NCBI GenBank assembly: GCA_034430215.1
Contig: DAOUFE010000019.1
Coordinates: forward strand, 124,001 to 188,000
Source of the DNA: UBA4782 sp034430215
Lineage (GTDB): Bacteria; Chloroflexota; Anaerolineae; Anaerolineales; Anaerolineaceae
Length of the DNA: 64,000 bases
Direction of reading: 5' to 3'
Positions 27,097-36,529 of the stretch are shown piece by piece. Made by a program: the position numbers and the translations under genes. The first letter of the stretch is position 1. Each line of letters begins with the position of its first letter. The notes below the pieces were generated by a model that worked only from the letters and a program-made list of their open reading frames with translations, made no database searches and was not told the origin of the DNA.

Positions 27097-28218
27097 GTGG
27101 ATTCCAAGACCGTTAAACAATACAAAGAATTTTGGATCGATGAACAGAACAGCGCATATCTTTATAATCTGTTGGCGCAGATAGAAAAAGACGATAAGAT
27201 CTCCTCGGTTTACCAACGGATGGCTGATGTGGAACTACATCATGCTGTCAAATGGGAGAAACTATTAAGTGAAAATAAAATCCAGATGCCTGTATACAAG
27301 CCAGGAAGCCGAACAAGGATTCTTGGATGGCTGGCAAAGAAGCTTGGGCCGGCAGCAGTTTTGCCAACTTTACAATCGATGGAACTGCAGGGAACTAAAT
27401 CCTATTATGAACAAGAAGGAGAGAATGTAGCAGCAGGAGATGAAAAATCTCATGCATTCTTGCTTAATCAAATTTCCGGAGCATTACGCGGTGGAATTGA
27501 GGGACCTGCTCTTGCACAACTGGAAGGCCGTCATAAGGCTGCAGGTGGAAATGCTTTGCGTGCTGCGGTGTTAGGAGCAAATGATGGGTTGGTATCCAAT
27601 CTCTCTCTGGTAATGGGTGTAGCAGGTGCTGATATTGGTGGATCAAGTGTGATGATTGCTGGAATTGCTGGTTTGTTGGCTGGAGCATTTTCGATGGCTT
27701 TGGGAGAGTGGTTGTCTGTCCAAAGCTCTCGCGAATTGTTTGCCAATCAAATCCAGATAGAGAAACTAGAGATCGAGCAAAGTCCTGAGGAAGAAGCAGA
27801 AGAACTGGCTTTAATTTATGAATCACGCGGGTTAAAACCCGACCAAGCACTGGCTTTAGCAAACCAGATCCTGAAAAATAAAGACAGTGCTGTTGAAACG
27901 ATGGCGCGTGAAGAATTGGGTATCGATCCAGGTGAATTGGGCGGTTCAGCCTGGGAAGCAGCCATAACTTCATTTTTATTATTCTCGATGGGTGCGATAA
28001 TACCGGTGTTCCCATTTTTCTTTCTCCACGGATATACAGCCGTTTTCGTCAGTATTGTATTGAGTGTTTTAGGTTTATTTGGTCTTGGAGCCGGAATCAC
28101 ATTATTTACCGGCAGAAAAATACTCTATTCCGGGATGAGAATGGTGATCTTTGGGCTTCTCGCTGCTGCAATCACGTTTGGAATTGGAAAATTGATTGGG
28201 GTATCCATCGGAGGATAA
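27097..28218 (+). CDS. Ferritin-like (rubrerythrin-type) domain fused to a VIT1/CCC1 iron transporter
   Basis: A 373-residue fusion. Residues about 5-140 form a ferritin-like four-helix domain with iron-ligand residues (FWIDEQNSAYLYNLLA, MADVELHHAVKWE). Residues about 150-373 are the VIT1/CCC1 membrane domain (LGANDGLVSNLSLVMGVAGA, GAFSMALGEWLSV, and three C-terminal helices). This is the erythrin-VIT1 layout of MbfA-like proteins, which export or sequester iron and protect against peroxide stress; direction of transport here is inference. The start is GTG at 27097 behind CTGGAGGA. No Fur-type operator was recognised upstream. Confidence 0.92.
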   Translation: MDSKTVKQYKEFWIDEQNSAYLYNLLAQIEKDDKISSVYQRMADVELHHAVKWEKLLSENKIQMPVYKPGSRTRILGWLAKKLGPAAVLPTLQSMELQGTKSYYEQEGENVAAGDEKSHAFLLNQISGALRGGIEGPALAQLEGRHKAAGGNALRAAVLGANDGLVSNLSLVMGVAGADIGGSSVMIAGIAGLLAGAFSMALGEWLSVQSSRELFANQIQIEKLEIEQSPEEEAEELALIYESRGLKPDQALALANQILKNKDSAVETMAREELGIDPGELGGSAWEAAITSFLLFSMGAIIPVFPFFFLHGYTAVFVSIVLSVLGLFGLGAGITLFTGRKILYSGMRMVIFGLLAAAITFGIGKLIGVSIGG

Positions 28219-28222
28219 CAGG

Positions 28223-28294
28223 CGTCCCTGGGCAGACTCGAACTGCCGTTTCTGGCTCCGGAGGCCAGCACTCTATCCACTGAGCTACAGGGAC
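28223..28294 (-). tRNA. tRNA-Arg (anticodon CCG)
   Basis: On the minus strand the cloverleaf folds fully: acceptor GTCCCTG/CAGGGAC, D-arm GCTC..GAGT, anticodon stem CTGGC/GCCAG with loop CTCCGGA giving anticodon CCG, a 4-base variable loop, and T-arm GGCAG-TTCGAGT-CTGCC. The discriminator is G, and CCA is not encoded (CCT follows in the DNA). It reads the arginine codon CGG and lies 4 bases past the VIT1 gene on the opposite strand. Confidence 0.96.
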
Positions 28295-28315
28295 GTGTCT
28301 GAGATTATACCATAA

Positions 28316-28951
28316 TCAAAACGCTTGCCTGATCAAACGTGTTCGCGTGATCAGCGTTTCAGAAGGATCGATCCCAAGTGCCAGAAGGACTTCATCTGGT
28401 CTGCCCGTTTTTCCTTCAGTTGCTGTAAGGTGCATTTGAAGAATCGGGTGATGCATGTCATTCGCTGGAATACTTATCTCAATTATCAGAGGACGCAGGT
28501 CATAAGTTCTATCACGTCGGGTTCGAATAAGCTGCGGTGATGATAAAACGGTTAATATTCTATCTTTCAGGTCATCCATGTTGATCCCTGATGGCAATTC
28601 AATACAATACATAGAAGAAATTATGGTGGTTTGTATTGGGGGCTCATCTGGTGAAACCTCCTCAATGGCATCAATATTGATCCCAGGTGGGATTGAATGG
28701 TCTATCAACTGCTTCAGGTGAGCTATATTCTGGGCTTCCTGAAGCCAGATATCCACAAGTTCAACTTTTGATGTCATCCCCAATGGCAAGGGAGAGGCAA
28801 GGTTTATTTTTGGTTGAGGGTGAAATCCCTGACTATAAACAACGGGTAATCCTGCTCTACGAAGCGTTCGTTCCCATACTCGATATAGATCAAGATTACT
28901 GGTGTATTTTATTGCTTTATTTTTCTGATAAGCGATTCGATAGCGAACCAT
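28316..28951 (-). CDS. DUF2344 / TIGR03936 radical-SAM-linked protein
   Basis: A 211-residue protein of the DUF2344 family, recognised from MVRYRIAYQKNKAIKYTSNL, DLYRVWERTLRRAGLPV, YSQGFHPQPKINLASPLPLG and VELVDIWL. Its function is unknown, but it always travels with, or is fused to, the TIGR03960 radical SAM protein, which here ends one base before its start codon. The frame reaches 40 codons further upstream inside that gene; ATG 28951, behind AAAGG, is the family start. Confidence 0.93.
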   Translation of the reverse strand: MVRYRIAYQKNKAIKYTSNLDLYRVWERTLRRAGLPVVYSQGFHPQPKINLASPLPLGMTSKVELVDIWLQEAQNIAHLKQLIDHSIPPGINIDAIEEVSPDEPPIQTTIISSMYCIELPSGINMDDLKDRILTVLSSPQLIRTRRDRTYDLRPLIIEISIPANDMHHPILQMHLTATEGKTGRPDEVLLALGIDPSETLITRTRLIRQAF

Positions 28952-28952
28952 A

Positions 28953-30854
28953 TTAACCTTTTGAACCTTTTTCGTTAACCGGGCAAAACCATTTTTCTGT
29001 ATCCTTATAATTGACCAGTGGAGTGATTGAAGGGATGATGCCACAAGCGTGGCATGATTGACGACAGTCACTGGTGATCAATTCTTTTTGACTATTTTGA
29101 TGTTCACGCCAAAGGTATTTTTTTGAAATTCCAGAGTCGATCATATCCCATGGGAATATTTCGTCTTCTTCCCGTTCACGATATAAATAAGAATCTGGAT
29201 CAAGCTTACATTCTTTGAAGGCTCCAAGCCAGATATCCGAATAATCGGTTTCATGCCAGGCATCGAATTTAGCTCCATTTTTCCAGGCTGTAAAAATGAC
29301 TTCACCCATCCTTCTATCTCCCCGTGATAACAGAGCTTCAAGTGTTGTCTCTTTGGGATCCGTCCAATTGAACTTGATACCGGACCCTTTCATCGTTTTT
29401 CTCAAGAGTTCTTGTTTTTCTTGAATCTGTTCAGACGTATTAACCGGTTCCCATTGGAAAGGTGTGTGCGGTTTGGGTACGAAAGTGCCTACGCTAACAT
29501 TTAGTGAAGCTCTTCTGCCCATCACCTGGTGACCAATTCTTATCACCTGCTTGCATAGATCCGAAATGGCAAGAACATCCTCGTCTGTCTCTCCTGGTAA
29601 ACCGATCATAAAGTATAGTTTAATGGTTTGCCAACCTCGCTCATAGATTTCTCGAGTAACTGCCAGAAGCTGATCAGAGCTGATGGGTTTATTGATTGTG
29701 TTACGCATTTTTTCAGAGGCCGCCTCTGGAGCGAGTGTGAAACCTCCCTGTCGTGATCCTTTTAGACTTTCTAATAAATCTAGAGAGAAAGATTCAATCC
29801 GCAAGGAAGGGAGCGCGATCGTGAGTTTTTTGTTTACGAACCGTTCGCGTACTTTATCGACCAATTCAACAATATACCGGTAATCTGAAGAGGATAAGGA
29901 TAGCAAACCGACCTCTTCATATCCTGTGGAGGCGATAGCCTTCTCAATTGCTTCGACAATTTCACCTACCTGTCTTTCACGCACAGGGCGATTTACCATG
30001 CCTGCATGACAAAAACGGCAACCGCGCGTACAACCACGCATGATCTCGACTGTTACCCGGTTATGGACGATATTAATCGAGGGTACCAAAAAATTCGTTG
30101 GTGGAGGTGGCAGAACTGGAACAATGCGTTTTTTAATGACTGTTGGTACATCTGGTGAAGTAGTCTGGTGTAATGCCATTGTTCCATCGGAACGATAGAC
30201 AGGACTGTAAAACACAGGAACATAGACCCCCCAAATAGTGGATAACTTCTTTAATAAATTGATCTTTGCAGAGCCACTTGATTTCCATTCTTGATGAACT
30301 TTGGCGATCTCGAGAATTACTTCTTCTCCCTCACCAATGACAAATGCATCAATAAATGGCGACATGGGTTCAGGATTGAAGCAGGCATGTCCACCTGCGA
30401 TTACCAGAGGATCATCCATTGTTCTTTCAGAAGCAGAGATTGGAATGCCTGCAAGGTCCAGAAGATTTAATGCATTGGTATAGAGAGTCTCATAAGGGAG
30501 AGAAATACCAAAAATATCAAAATTTCGAACAGGCTGCTTGCTCTCGAGTGCGTATAGAGGTATTTCTCCTCTACGCATAAGTTCTTCCATATCTTTCCAG
30601 GGATGATAAACCCGTTCAGCCAGCATATCTGGCTGTTTATTGATGATGTCGTATAAAATGGCAAGACCCAAATTCGATAAACCAATATCATAAATGTCTG
30701 GAAAGGCGAGTGCGATATGGGTTGAAATACTATCCCAATTTTTATTGACCTGGTTATATTCTCCGCCAACATATCTACCGGGTTTTTCTACTTTTAAGAG
30801 AATTCGATCCAGCTTTTGACTGATTTCTAGTGAAGTAAGTGATGAATTATGCAA
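28953..30854 (-). CDS. TIGR03960 family radical SAM protein
   Basis: A 633-residue enzyme. The N-terminal half (about 30-220) is the B12-binding-like domain of the family (IALAFPDIYDIGLSNLGLAI, FGISLPYETLYTNALNLLDL). The radical SAM core follows, with CTRGCRFCHAG providing the CX3CX2C cluster and GLPGETDEDV further on. A C-terminal Cys-rich stretch (CRQSCHACG) may bind another metal. The substrate is unknown; the gene pair with DUF2344 is widely conserved. The start appears to be TTG at 30854, one base after the SDR stop, with no strong ribosome-binding site, suggesting translational coupling. Confidence 0.93.
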   Translation of the reverse strand: MHNSSLTSLEISQKLDRILLKVEKPGRYVGGEYNQVNKNWDSISTHIALAFPDIYDIGLSNLGLAILYDIINKQPDMLAERVYHPWKDMEELMRRGEIPLYALESKQPVRNFDIFGISLPYETLYTNALNLLDLAGIPISASERTMDDPLVIAGGHACFNPEPMSPFIDAFVIGEGEEVILEIAKVHQEWKSSGSAKINLLKKLSTIWGVYVPVFYSPVYRSDGTMALHQTTSPDVPTVIKKRIVPVLPPPPTNFLVPSINIVHNRVTVEIMRGCTRGCRFCHAGMVNRPVRERQVGEIVEAIEKAIASTGYEEVGLLSLSSSDYRYIVELVDKVRERFVNKKLTIALPSLRIESFSLDLLESLKGSRQGGFTLAPEAASEKMRNTINKPISSDQLLAVTREIYERGWQTIKLYFMIGLPGETDEDVLAISDLCKQVIRIGHQVMGRRASLNVSVGTFVPKPHTPFQWEPVNTSEQIQEKQELLRKTMKGSGIKFNWTDPKETTLEALLSRGDRRMGEVIFTAWKNGAKFDAWHETDYSDIWLGAFKECKLDPDSYLYREREEDEIFPWDMIDSGISKKYLWREHQNSQKELITSDCRQSCHACGIIPSITPLVNYKDTEKWFCPVNEKGSKG

Positions 30855-30855
30855 T

Positions 30856-31647
30856 TTAGAATGTACCTTTTAACATGCCGCCGTCAACGGATAATATTGC
30901 CCCAGTGATATAAGAAGCAACTGGAGAGACAAGAAATACTGCAGCCCTTCCAAACTCGATCGGTTCAGCTATCCTGCCAAGAGGTGATTCTTTTAACTGA
31001 CTTGCGATTTCTTCTTCAACGGTGGTACCATTTTGCTGGGCGCGAGCTTTCATCAAATTGGTCACACGTTCCGTCCTAGTCCATCCCGGGAGGATTGTGT
31101 TAAACCGGATCCCTTCATTTCCCAATTCAAGAGCGAGGCTTTTTGTTAACCCAACTGCTGATGCACGAATGCTATTGGAGAGGATCAAATTAGGAATTGG
31201 CTGCTTTACCGAATAAGAAGTAACTGTAAGTACACTTGCGCATGACGATTTTCGTAGGTAAGGCAATGCAGCCCGGATCAATCTCACCTGGCTCATCAAT
31301 GATAATTCAATCCCTTCATACCAATCTTCATCTGTTAAGGAATCAAATCTACCTGGAGTTGGTCCACCTGCATTCCCAACAAGAATATCCAGTCCACCAA
31401 AATGGTTTACAACAGTCTGAATTGCGTTGGTAACGGTCTCATTAAGAGTGATATCCCCTGGAATGCCAATCACCTCTGCGCCGGTTTCTCTCCGTATTGT
31501 TTTCACTGCTTCCTCAACATGTTGGGGGTCACGACTATTAATAGCAACCCTTGCACCTTCTTCAGCCAGAATATGCGCTGTTGCATAACCCAAACCCTGG
31601 CTGGCACCAGTAACCAGTGCAATTTTTCCTGTCAGTTGTAGATCCAT
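30856..31647 (-). CDS. SDR family oxidoreductase lacking the canonical Tyr-Lys pair
   Basis: A 263-residue Rossmann protein of the short-chain dehydrogenase family, close to 3-oxoacyl-ACP reductase. The nucleotide-binding TGASQGLG, the NAGG motif, the PGWTRTERV segment and the C-terminal ITGAILSVDGGM are all normal. Where the YxxxK catalytic pair should stand, 13 residues after the Ser, the sequence reads SNSIR, so Tyr and Lys are replaced by Ser and Arg. A described subgroup of SDRs departs from the catalytic tetrad in this region, so it may work differently or be non-catalytic. It sits one base before the radical SAM gene, behind GGAAGG. Confidence 0.88.
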   Translation of the reverse strand: MDLQLTGKIALVTGASQGLGYATAHILAEEGARVAINSRDPQHVEEAVKTIRRETGAEVIGIPGDITLNETVTNAIQTVVNHFGGLDILVGNAGGPTPGRFDSLTDEDWYEGIELSLMSQVRLIRAALPYLRKSSCASVLTVTSYSVKQPIPNLILSNSIRASAVGLTKSLALELGNEGIRFNTILPGWTRTERVTNLMKARAQQNGTTVEEEIASQLKESPLGRIAEPIEFGRAAVFLVSPVASYITGAILSVDGGMLKGTF

Positions 31648-31672
31648 ATTGTCCTTCCCTATAAAAAATAAA

Positions 31673-31954
31673 TTAAACTATTTCGGTCTTGTGATCAAGA
31701 ATTTCAAGCTCTCGAAAATGAAGAGGAATAAAGTTTAAGACTGACTGTAACACTTTTTGGCACTGAATTCCATCATTTGCTATACAAGCGCAATCAATTA
31801 ACGCTTTATCCCAGGTATCTTGAAAATTCGTTTCAGCAATAGAAATATTAAATTCTCGATGCAGACGGTGAATGAGAGGTTTTATTGCACTCCGTTTTTC
31901 TTTTAATGACCTACAGCCAGGTATACACAAGTAAAGATGTAGAATTCCGACCAT
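31673..31954 (-). CDS. DUF503 (YlxP-like) protein
   Basis: A 93-residue small protein of the DUF503 family, recognised from HLYLCIPGCRSLKEKRSAIKP, then LHREFNISIAE and the late hydrophobic strands. The Bacillus relative YlxP is encoded near infB and rbfA and its role is not settled. Here it lies 25 bases upstream of the SDR on the same strand. No good ribosome-binding site is seen just before its ATG. Confidence 0.86.
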   Translation of the reverse strand: MVGILHLYLCIPGCRSLKEKRSAIKPLIHRLHREFNISIAETNFQDTWDKALIDCACIANDGIQCQKVLQSVLNFIPLHFRELEILDHKTEIV

Positions 31955-31994
31955 TTTGTCAACTTTGTAACCTTACACACTAAGCTTTACACTC

Positions 31995-32023
31995 TTGCAC
32001 AATGACTTGGCAAAGGTTACAAT
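31995..32023 (+). promoter_or_regulatory. Sigma-70 type promoter of folC
   Basis: TTGCAC (31995-32000) and TACAAT (32018-32023) with a 17-base spacer lie 33 bases before the folC start. An AAGGA site follows at 32044-32048. Confidence 0.72.
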
Positions 32024-32056
32024 CCTCATCCGAATTATAACGTAAGGAATAAATAA

Positions 32057-33406
32057 ATGGACTCTGACACCCGTTACGAACAAGCATTGGATTATCTCTA
32101 TAGTTTTGTTGATTATAGTCTAACAAGAGCATTACGCTATAGTCCAGAGAAGTTCAATCTTAGCCGCATGGTGAAATTAGCTGAAATTTGTGGAAACCCC
32201 CAGACAGCTTACCCCGTCATTCATATTGCGGGGACAAAAGGAAAAGGCTCTACTGCTGCAATGATCGCAAGCTGTTTAAACGCGGCTGGATTTCGGGTTG
32301 GTCTATACACATCACCTCACCTGTCTGATTTCACTGAAAGAATTCAAGTTGATGGTGAACAGATCAGTAAAGCAGCGCTAGCTGATCTGGTCGAATGGCT
32401 CAAACCTTATGTTGCACAGGTACCAGAATTAACAACTTTTGAATTAACAACATTATTAGGTTTTGAATATTTCAAAGAGAAGGAAGTTGATTTTGGTGTA
32501 ATTGAAGTGGGTTTGGGTGGGAGATTGGATGCAACGAATATCGTTGATCCAATAGTCTCGGTAATTACGGCACTTTCAATGGATCATATGAGCGTATTGG
32601 GGAATACATTGGAGAAAATTGCATTCGAAAAGGGTGGGATCATCAAACATGGGAAACCTGTTGTGCTTTCTCCACAGAAACCAGAAGCAGAGGAAGTTAT
32701 TAAGGCTATTTGTGCAGAAAGAAACTCTTCATTAATACAGGTAAATAAACAAATTCAATTTTGTTCGGTTAAGCATGACCTGAATAGCCAGGTTTTTCAG
32801 ATGTGGAGTGAACCGGAGATCAGTAATAAATATACCTCCGGTCATCCTATCGAAGTGACTATACCTTTATTGGGTTATCATCAAATGGAGAATGCTGCAA
32901 CAGCCTTTGCTGCGTTGTTAGAAGTAGAAAAAGCTGGATATGATCTTCAGGGATCAGTCTTAACGAAGGGGTATGCATCAGTAAAGTGGCCTGCGAGGTT
33001 TGAAATTTTACAGAAAAATCCTCCAATCATTGTTGATTCTGCCCATAATCGTGACTCTGCGTTAAAATTACACAGAACACTGCAGGATTATTTACCAGGC
33101 ATGCCATTTATTTTAGTTTTTGGTGCGTCTGAAGATAAAGATGTGGAGGGGATGTTTGCAGAGTTATTACCTGGAATCGTTCAAGTGATTGCCACCCAAT
33201 CCATTCATCCACGCGCAATGGACGCAGATGAAATTGTTAAGATCGCAGATAAATATGGGGTTCCAGCAAAAGTAATCAAAAATGTAACTGATGCAGTAGA
33301 TACTGCATTGACAATTGCTGGAAAAACAAGTGGCGTTTTAGCTACTGGAAGCCTATTTATTGCTGCTGCCGTCAGAGATTATTGGTTTTCTCAAAGGAAA
33401 TCATAA
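32057..33406 (+). CDS. folC: Folylpolyglutamate synthase / dihydrofolate synthase
   Basis: A 449-residue Mur-ligase-fold enzyme that adds glutamate to folates and, in many bacteria, to dihydropteroate. The ATP-binding loop HIAGTKGKGSTAAM, GLYTSPHLSDFTERI, the EVGLGGRLDATNIV Mg-site motif, and IVDSAHNRDSA in the C-terminal domain are clear. Length is typical. Whether it is bifunctional cannot be told. lon follows within about 30 bases and is probably in the same operon. Confidence 0.95.
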   Translation: MDSDTRYEQALDYLYSFVDYSLTRALRYSPEKFNLSRMVKLAEICGNPQTAYPVIHIAGTKGKGSTAAMIASCLNAAGFRVGLYTSPHLSDFTERIQVDGEQISKAALADLVEWLKPYVAQVPELTTFELTTLLGFEYFKEKEVDFGVIEVGLGGRLDATNIVDPIVSVITALSMDHMSVLGNTLEKIAFEKGGIIKHGKPVVLSPQKPEAEEVIKAICAERNSSLIQVNKQIQFCSVKHDLNSQVFQMWSEPEISNKYTSGHPIEVTIPLLGYHQMENAATAFAALLEVEKAGYDLQGSVLTKGYASVKWPARFEILQKNPPIIVDSAHNRDSALKLHRTLQDYLPGMPFILVFGASEDKDVEGMFAELLPGIVQVIATQSIHPRAMDADEIVKIADKYGVPAKVIKNVTDAVDTALTIAGKTSGVLATGSLFIAAAVRDYWFSQRKS

Positions 33407-33434
33407 TGGATAAAAAGGAATGACCGAGGAATAC

Positions 33435-35873
33435 ATGAAATTTGATGAGTGGTTTCCCAAACAGGAAATGAATGAAGAATTCAGTTCTTCTCTTCACCAG
33501 CGTACAGATGAGCTTTATCGCATTCCTGACGCAGAGCCTGATGATGACGGTCTAATTGAATGTCCAGTTATCATTCTGCGTGATATTGTTGTGTTTCCAC
33601 GTATGATATCTCCAATTTTTGTTGTACCAGGGCAAAATATGCTGGCTATCATGGAAGCCCAACACAATATGCAGACAATGATTGGTCTGGTGCAAAAGGA
33701 TCCTGAAATCGAGAATCCTGAGCCAGAAGATTTGTTGCCCATTGGTGTCGAACTGGCTGTTGGACGATTATTGAATATGCCAGATGGGAATGGTTCAACA
33801 CTGGTACAAGGCAGACATCGTGTTCAAGTAATTGAATTCGTCCAAAAAGAACCTTTTTACATTGTCAAAGCTCGCCAGATCTTTGAATCGGCAGAAATTA
33901 ACAGACAGACAGATGCACAAATGCGAACTGCACGTGACCTTTTTGAGCGATGTGTGCAATACGATCGCAGCTTGCCAGATGAAGCACATCTATTTTCTAT
34001 AAATATTGCTGAGCCGGGATGGTTAGCGGATATGATCGCTACCGCATTATCACCTGCTTTTAAAGAAAGACAATCACTGCTTCTCTTACCAGATCCTCTG
34101 GAGAGATTGAAAAGGATCAATAAGCTTCTAGCTCAAGAGCTTGATGTTCTCCAGCTTGAAGATGAAATCCAAAATAAAGTTCAAAACGAAGTCGATCGAT
34201 CACAGCGTGAATTCTATCTCCGAGAACAAATGAAAGCTATCCAGAACGAACTGGGTGAAGGGGATATATGGGCTAGAGAAATTTCTGAATTGCGCCAGAA
34301 GGTGATGGATACGGAACTTCCCCAGTCTGCCAGTGATCAGGCGTTAAAAGAAGTGGAACGACTGTCGCAAATGCCACCAATGGCTCCAGAAGTAGGGATT
34401 ATTCGAAATTATCTGGATTGGATATTGGAACTACCGTGGGTAAAAGCCACAGAAGACAACCTTGATGTTACTCATGCCGCGAAAATACTAGAAGAGCATC
34501 ATTTTGGTTTAGGTAAAGCGAAAGATAGAATTTTGGAATATATCGCTGTACGCAGCCTGAAGCCTAAAAAAACCAAGCAACCCATCTTGTGTTTTGTTGG
34601 TCCTCCAGGTACGGGAAAAACATCATTGGGCAAATCGATTGCAGATGCTTTGGGCAGAAATTTTGTGCGGTTATCTTTAGGTGGAGTAAGAGATGAAGCT
34701 GAGATCCGAGGTCACAGGCGAACGTACATTGGTGCGTTACCTGGTCGGATATTGCAGACGATGCGCAGAGCAGGCACGATCAATCCACTATTCATGCTGG
34801 ATGAAGTTGACAAGTTAGGTACTGATTTTCGAGGGGATCCTGCTTCAGCGTTATTGGAAGTATTAGATCCTGAACAAAATCAAGCGTTTTCTGATCATTT
34901 TCTTGAGCTTGATTACGACCTGTCTCATGTCATGTTCATTACCACGGCAAATGTGCTTTCCACTATTCCTGCAGCATTGATCGACCGCATGGAAATTATC
35001 GAGTTTCCAGGATATATTGAGGAGGAAAAATTAGAGATCGCACAGCGGTTTTTAATTCCACGGCAGATAGAAGAAAGTGGACTTGAAGATACTGAATTAA
35101 GGTTCAAAGATGCAGCCTTGCGGCGAATTATTCGTGAATATACCTATGAAGCTGGAGTGCGCGAACTTGAGCGAGAGATCGGGATGATTTGCAGAAAAAT
35201 TGCCCGATTAAAATCCGAAAAGAAGAAGTTCACACATGCACTTGAAGTTGATTCACTGGAAAAGTTCCTGGGACCTCCTCAATTCTTCACAACGGAGAAG
35301 GAGCGAGAGGATGAAATTGGTGTTGCCACAGCCATCGCCTGGACAGAGAATGGCGGTGAAATCATGCCTGTTGAAACCCTAATTGTTGAAGGAAAAGGGA
35401 ACCTACAAATCACAGGACAAGTAGGCGATATCATGCAAGAATCAGCACAGGCTGGTCTTTCTTATTTGAAATCTCGGGCGAGAGGATTTGGAATCGATCC
35501 CGAATCTTTTGAACATCTGGATGTACATATTCATATTCCTGAAGGTGCAATCCCCAAAGACGGTCCAAGTGCAGGGATAACTATTGCAACTGCTCTGATT
35601 TCTTCATTCTGCAATAGAAAAATTTATAAAGACATTGCCATGACAGGTGAGATCACTTTGCGTGGAAAAGTACTGCCGGTAGGAGGGATACGTGAAAAGA
35701 TACTCGCTGCACATCGGGCAGGAATTAAAACGGTAATGATCCCAGAAAGGAATATGAAAGACCTGGTAGATGTACCTAAAAAGGTAAGGGAAGATCTAAA
35801 GATCATCCCTGTGGAGCATATGGATCAGGTTCTCGAAGTGGCTTTGTATCCGGCTGAAACAAAAAAGGGATGA
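33435..35873 (+). CDS. lon: ATP-dependent Lon protease
   Basis: A complete LonA of about 812 residues. The N-terminal substrate-binding domain starts near CPVIILRDIVVFPRM. The AAA+ module has Walker A FVGPPGTGKTSLGKS, Walker B FMLDEVDKLG and the arginine-bearing sensor region. The C-terminal serine-lysine protease domain has PKDGPSAGITIATAL (catalytic Ser) and LPVGGIREKILAAHRAG (catalytic Lys). It degrades damaged and regulatory proteins in the cytoplasm. An upstream ATG at 33420 sits directly on its purine-rich site, so ATG 33435, five bases after GAGGA, is preferred. Confidence 0.97.
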   Translation: MKFDEWFPKQEMNEEFSSSLHQRTDELYRIPDAEPDDDGLIECPVIILRDIVVFPRMISPIFVVPGQNMLAIMEAQHNMQTMIGLVQKDPEIENPEPEDLLPIGVELAVGRLLNMPDGNGSTLVQGRHRVQVIEFVQKEPFYIVKARQIFESAEINRQTDAQMRTARDLFERCVQYDRSLPDEAHLFSINIAEPGWLADMIATALSPAFKERQSLLLLPDPLERLKRINKLLAQELDVLQLEDEIQNKVQNEVDRSQREFYLREQMKAIQNELGEGDIWAREISELRQKVMDTELPQSASDQALKEVERLSQMPPMAPEVGIIRNYLDWILELPWVKATEDNLDVTHAAKILEEHHFGLGKAKDRILEYIAVRSLKPKKTKQPILCFVGPPGTGKTSLGKSIADALGRNFVRLSLGGVRDEAEIRGHRRTYIGALPGRILQTMRRAGTINPLFMLDEVDKLGTDFRGDPASALLEVLDPEQNQAFSDHFLELDYDLSHVMFITTANVLSTIPAALIDRMEIIEFPGYIEEEKLEIAQRFLIPRQIEESGLEDTELRFKDAALRRIIREYTYEAGVRELEREIGMICRKIARLKSEKKKFTHALEVDSLEKFLGPPQFFTTEKEREDEIGVATAIAWTENGGEIMPVETLIVEGKGNLQITGQVGDIMQESAQAGLSYLKSRARGFGIDPESFEHLDVHIHIPEGAIPKDGPSAGITIATALISSFCNRKIYKDIAMTGEITLRGKVLPVGGIREKILAAHRAGIKTVMIPERNMKDLVDVPKKVREDLKIIPVEHMDQVLEVALYPAETKKG

Positions 35874-35933
35874 TAACCTACAAATAAATGGTGTCAGTTT
35901 GAATTTATTCTTAATAACAAGAAAAAGGATTTT

Positions 35934-35963
35934 AAAAAGAGCACTTTATGTGCTCTTTTTATT
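35934..35963. terminator. Bidirectional terminator between lon and the coiled-coil gene
   Basis: AAAAAGAGCAC (35934-35944) and GTGCTCTTTTT (35950-35960) form an 11-bp stem with a 5-base loop. The A-tract and T-tract let it work in both directions. It ends lon, and on the minus strand overlaps the last codon of the convergent coiled-coil gene. Confidence 0.88.
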
Positions 35964-36459
35964 GCTCATTATCATCTTCATTGATTTTTTGTGGAGTGTC
36001 TGGAAAATCTCCTAAACTTTCGGATTGAAGTGTCTTGATACCATTTCGCACCTGATTCAAAATTCGTTCTAGCTGAACTTCAAAATCATGTAGAGTATCA
36101 ACAACATATTCATCAGCTTCGCGCCTCGTTTGATTAGCTTCTTCGCGAACCTGGGCAAGTATCTGTTCTGCACGAGTCTGAGCAGCTTGAACGATGTTAT
36201 CACGTTCAACGATTTGCTCACCTTTTTCTCGTGCCAGGTCAAGCGTACGCTTTGATTCTTCGTTTGCTTGAGCCATGAGCCGGTCTTTTTGTGCAATAAT
36301 TTGTTGCGCTTTTTTAATTTCGTCTGGGATTGAAACACGCATCTGGTCAATAATATCCAACATGCGATCTTCATCAACAATTACGCTATGAGTAAAGGGT
36401 ATTGATCGGCTTTCGTTAAATAGTTCTTCAAGGCGGTCAACGAGATGCAGAATATCCAT
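35959..36459 (-). CDS. Coiled-coil (DivIVA-like) protein
   Basis: A 166-residue, almost wholly helical, charged protein. Heptad-like stretches run from about residue 45 to 145 (EIKKAQQIIAQKDRLMAQAN, REEANQTRREADEYV). The pattern resembles DivIVA-type coiled coils and superficially the b subunit of ATP synthase, but no membrane helix or DivIVA N-terminal GYD motif is seen. It lies just downstream of coaD on the minus strand, 70 bases apart. ATG 36459 follows AGGAG by five bases; a GTG at 36465 overlaps that site and is rejected. Its role is unknown; a structural or division-site scaffold is possible. Confidence 0.75.
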   Translation of the reverse strand: MDILHLVDRLEELFNESRSIPFTHSVIVDEDRMLDIIDQMRVSIPDEIKKAQQIIAQKDRLMAQANEESKRTLDLAREKGEQIVERDNIVQAAQTRAEQILAQVREEANQTRREADEYVVDTLHDFEVQLERILNQVRNGIKTLQSESLGDFPDTPQKINEDDNEQ

Positions 36460-36529
36460 ACCCACTCCTAATGATACTTAACAAAGAAATCAAGAACTTT
36501 CCTAATTGTACAACAAGTTGACAAATTAA

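Noticed and set aside
28687..28956. Plus-strand open frame opposite the DUF2344 gene
   Set aside because: It is antisense to the well-recognised DUF2344 protein and has no family motif.
35959..36459. ATP synthase b subunit
   Set aside because: The long charged helix resembles one, but there is no N-terminal membrane helix and the gene sits beside coaD.
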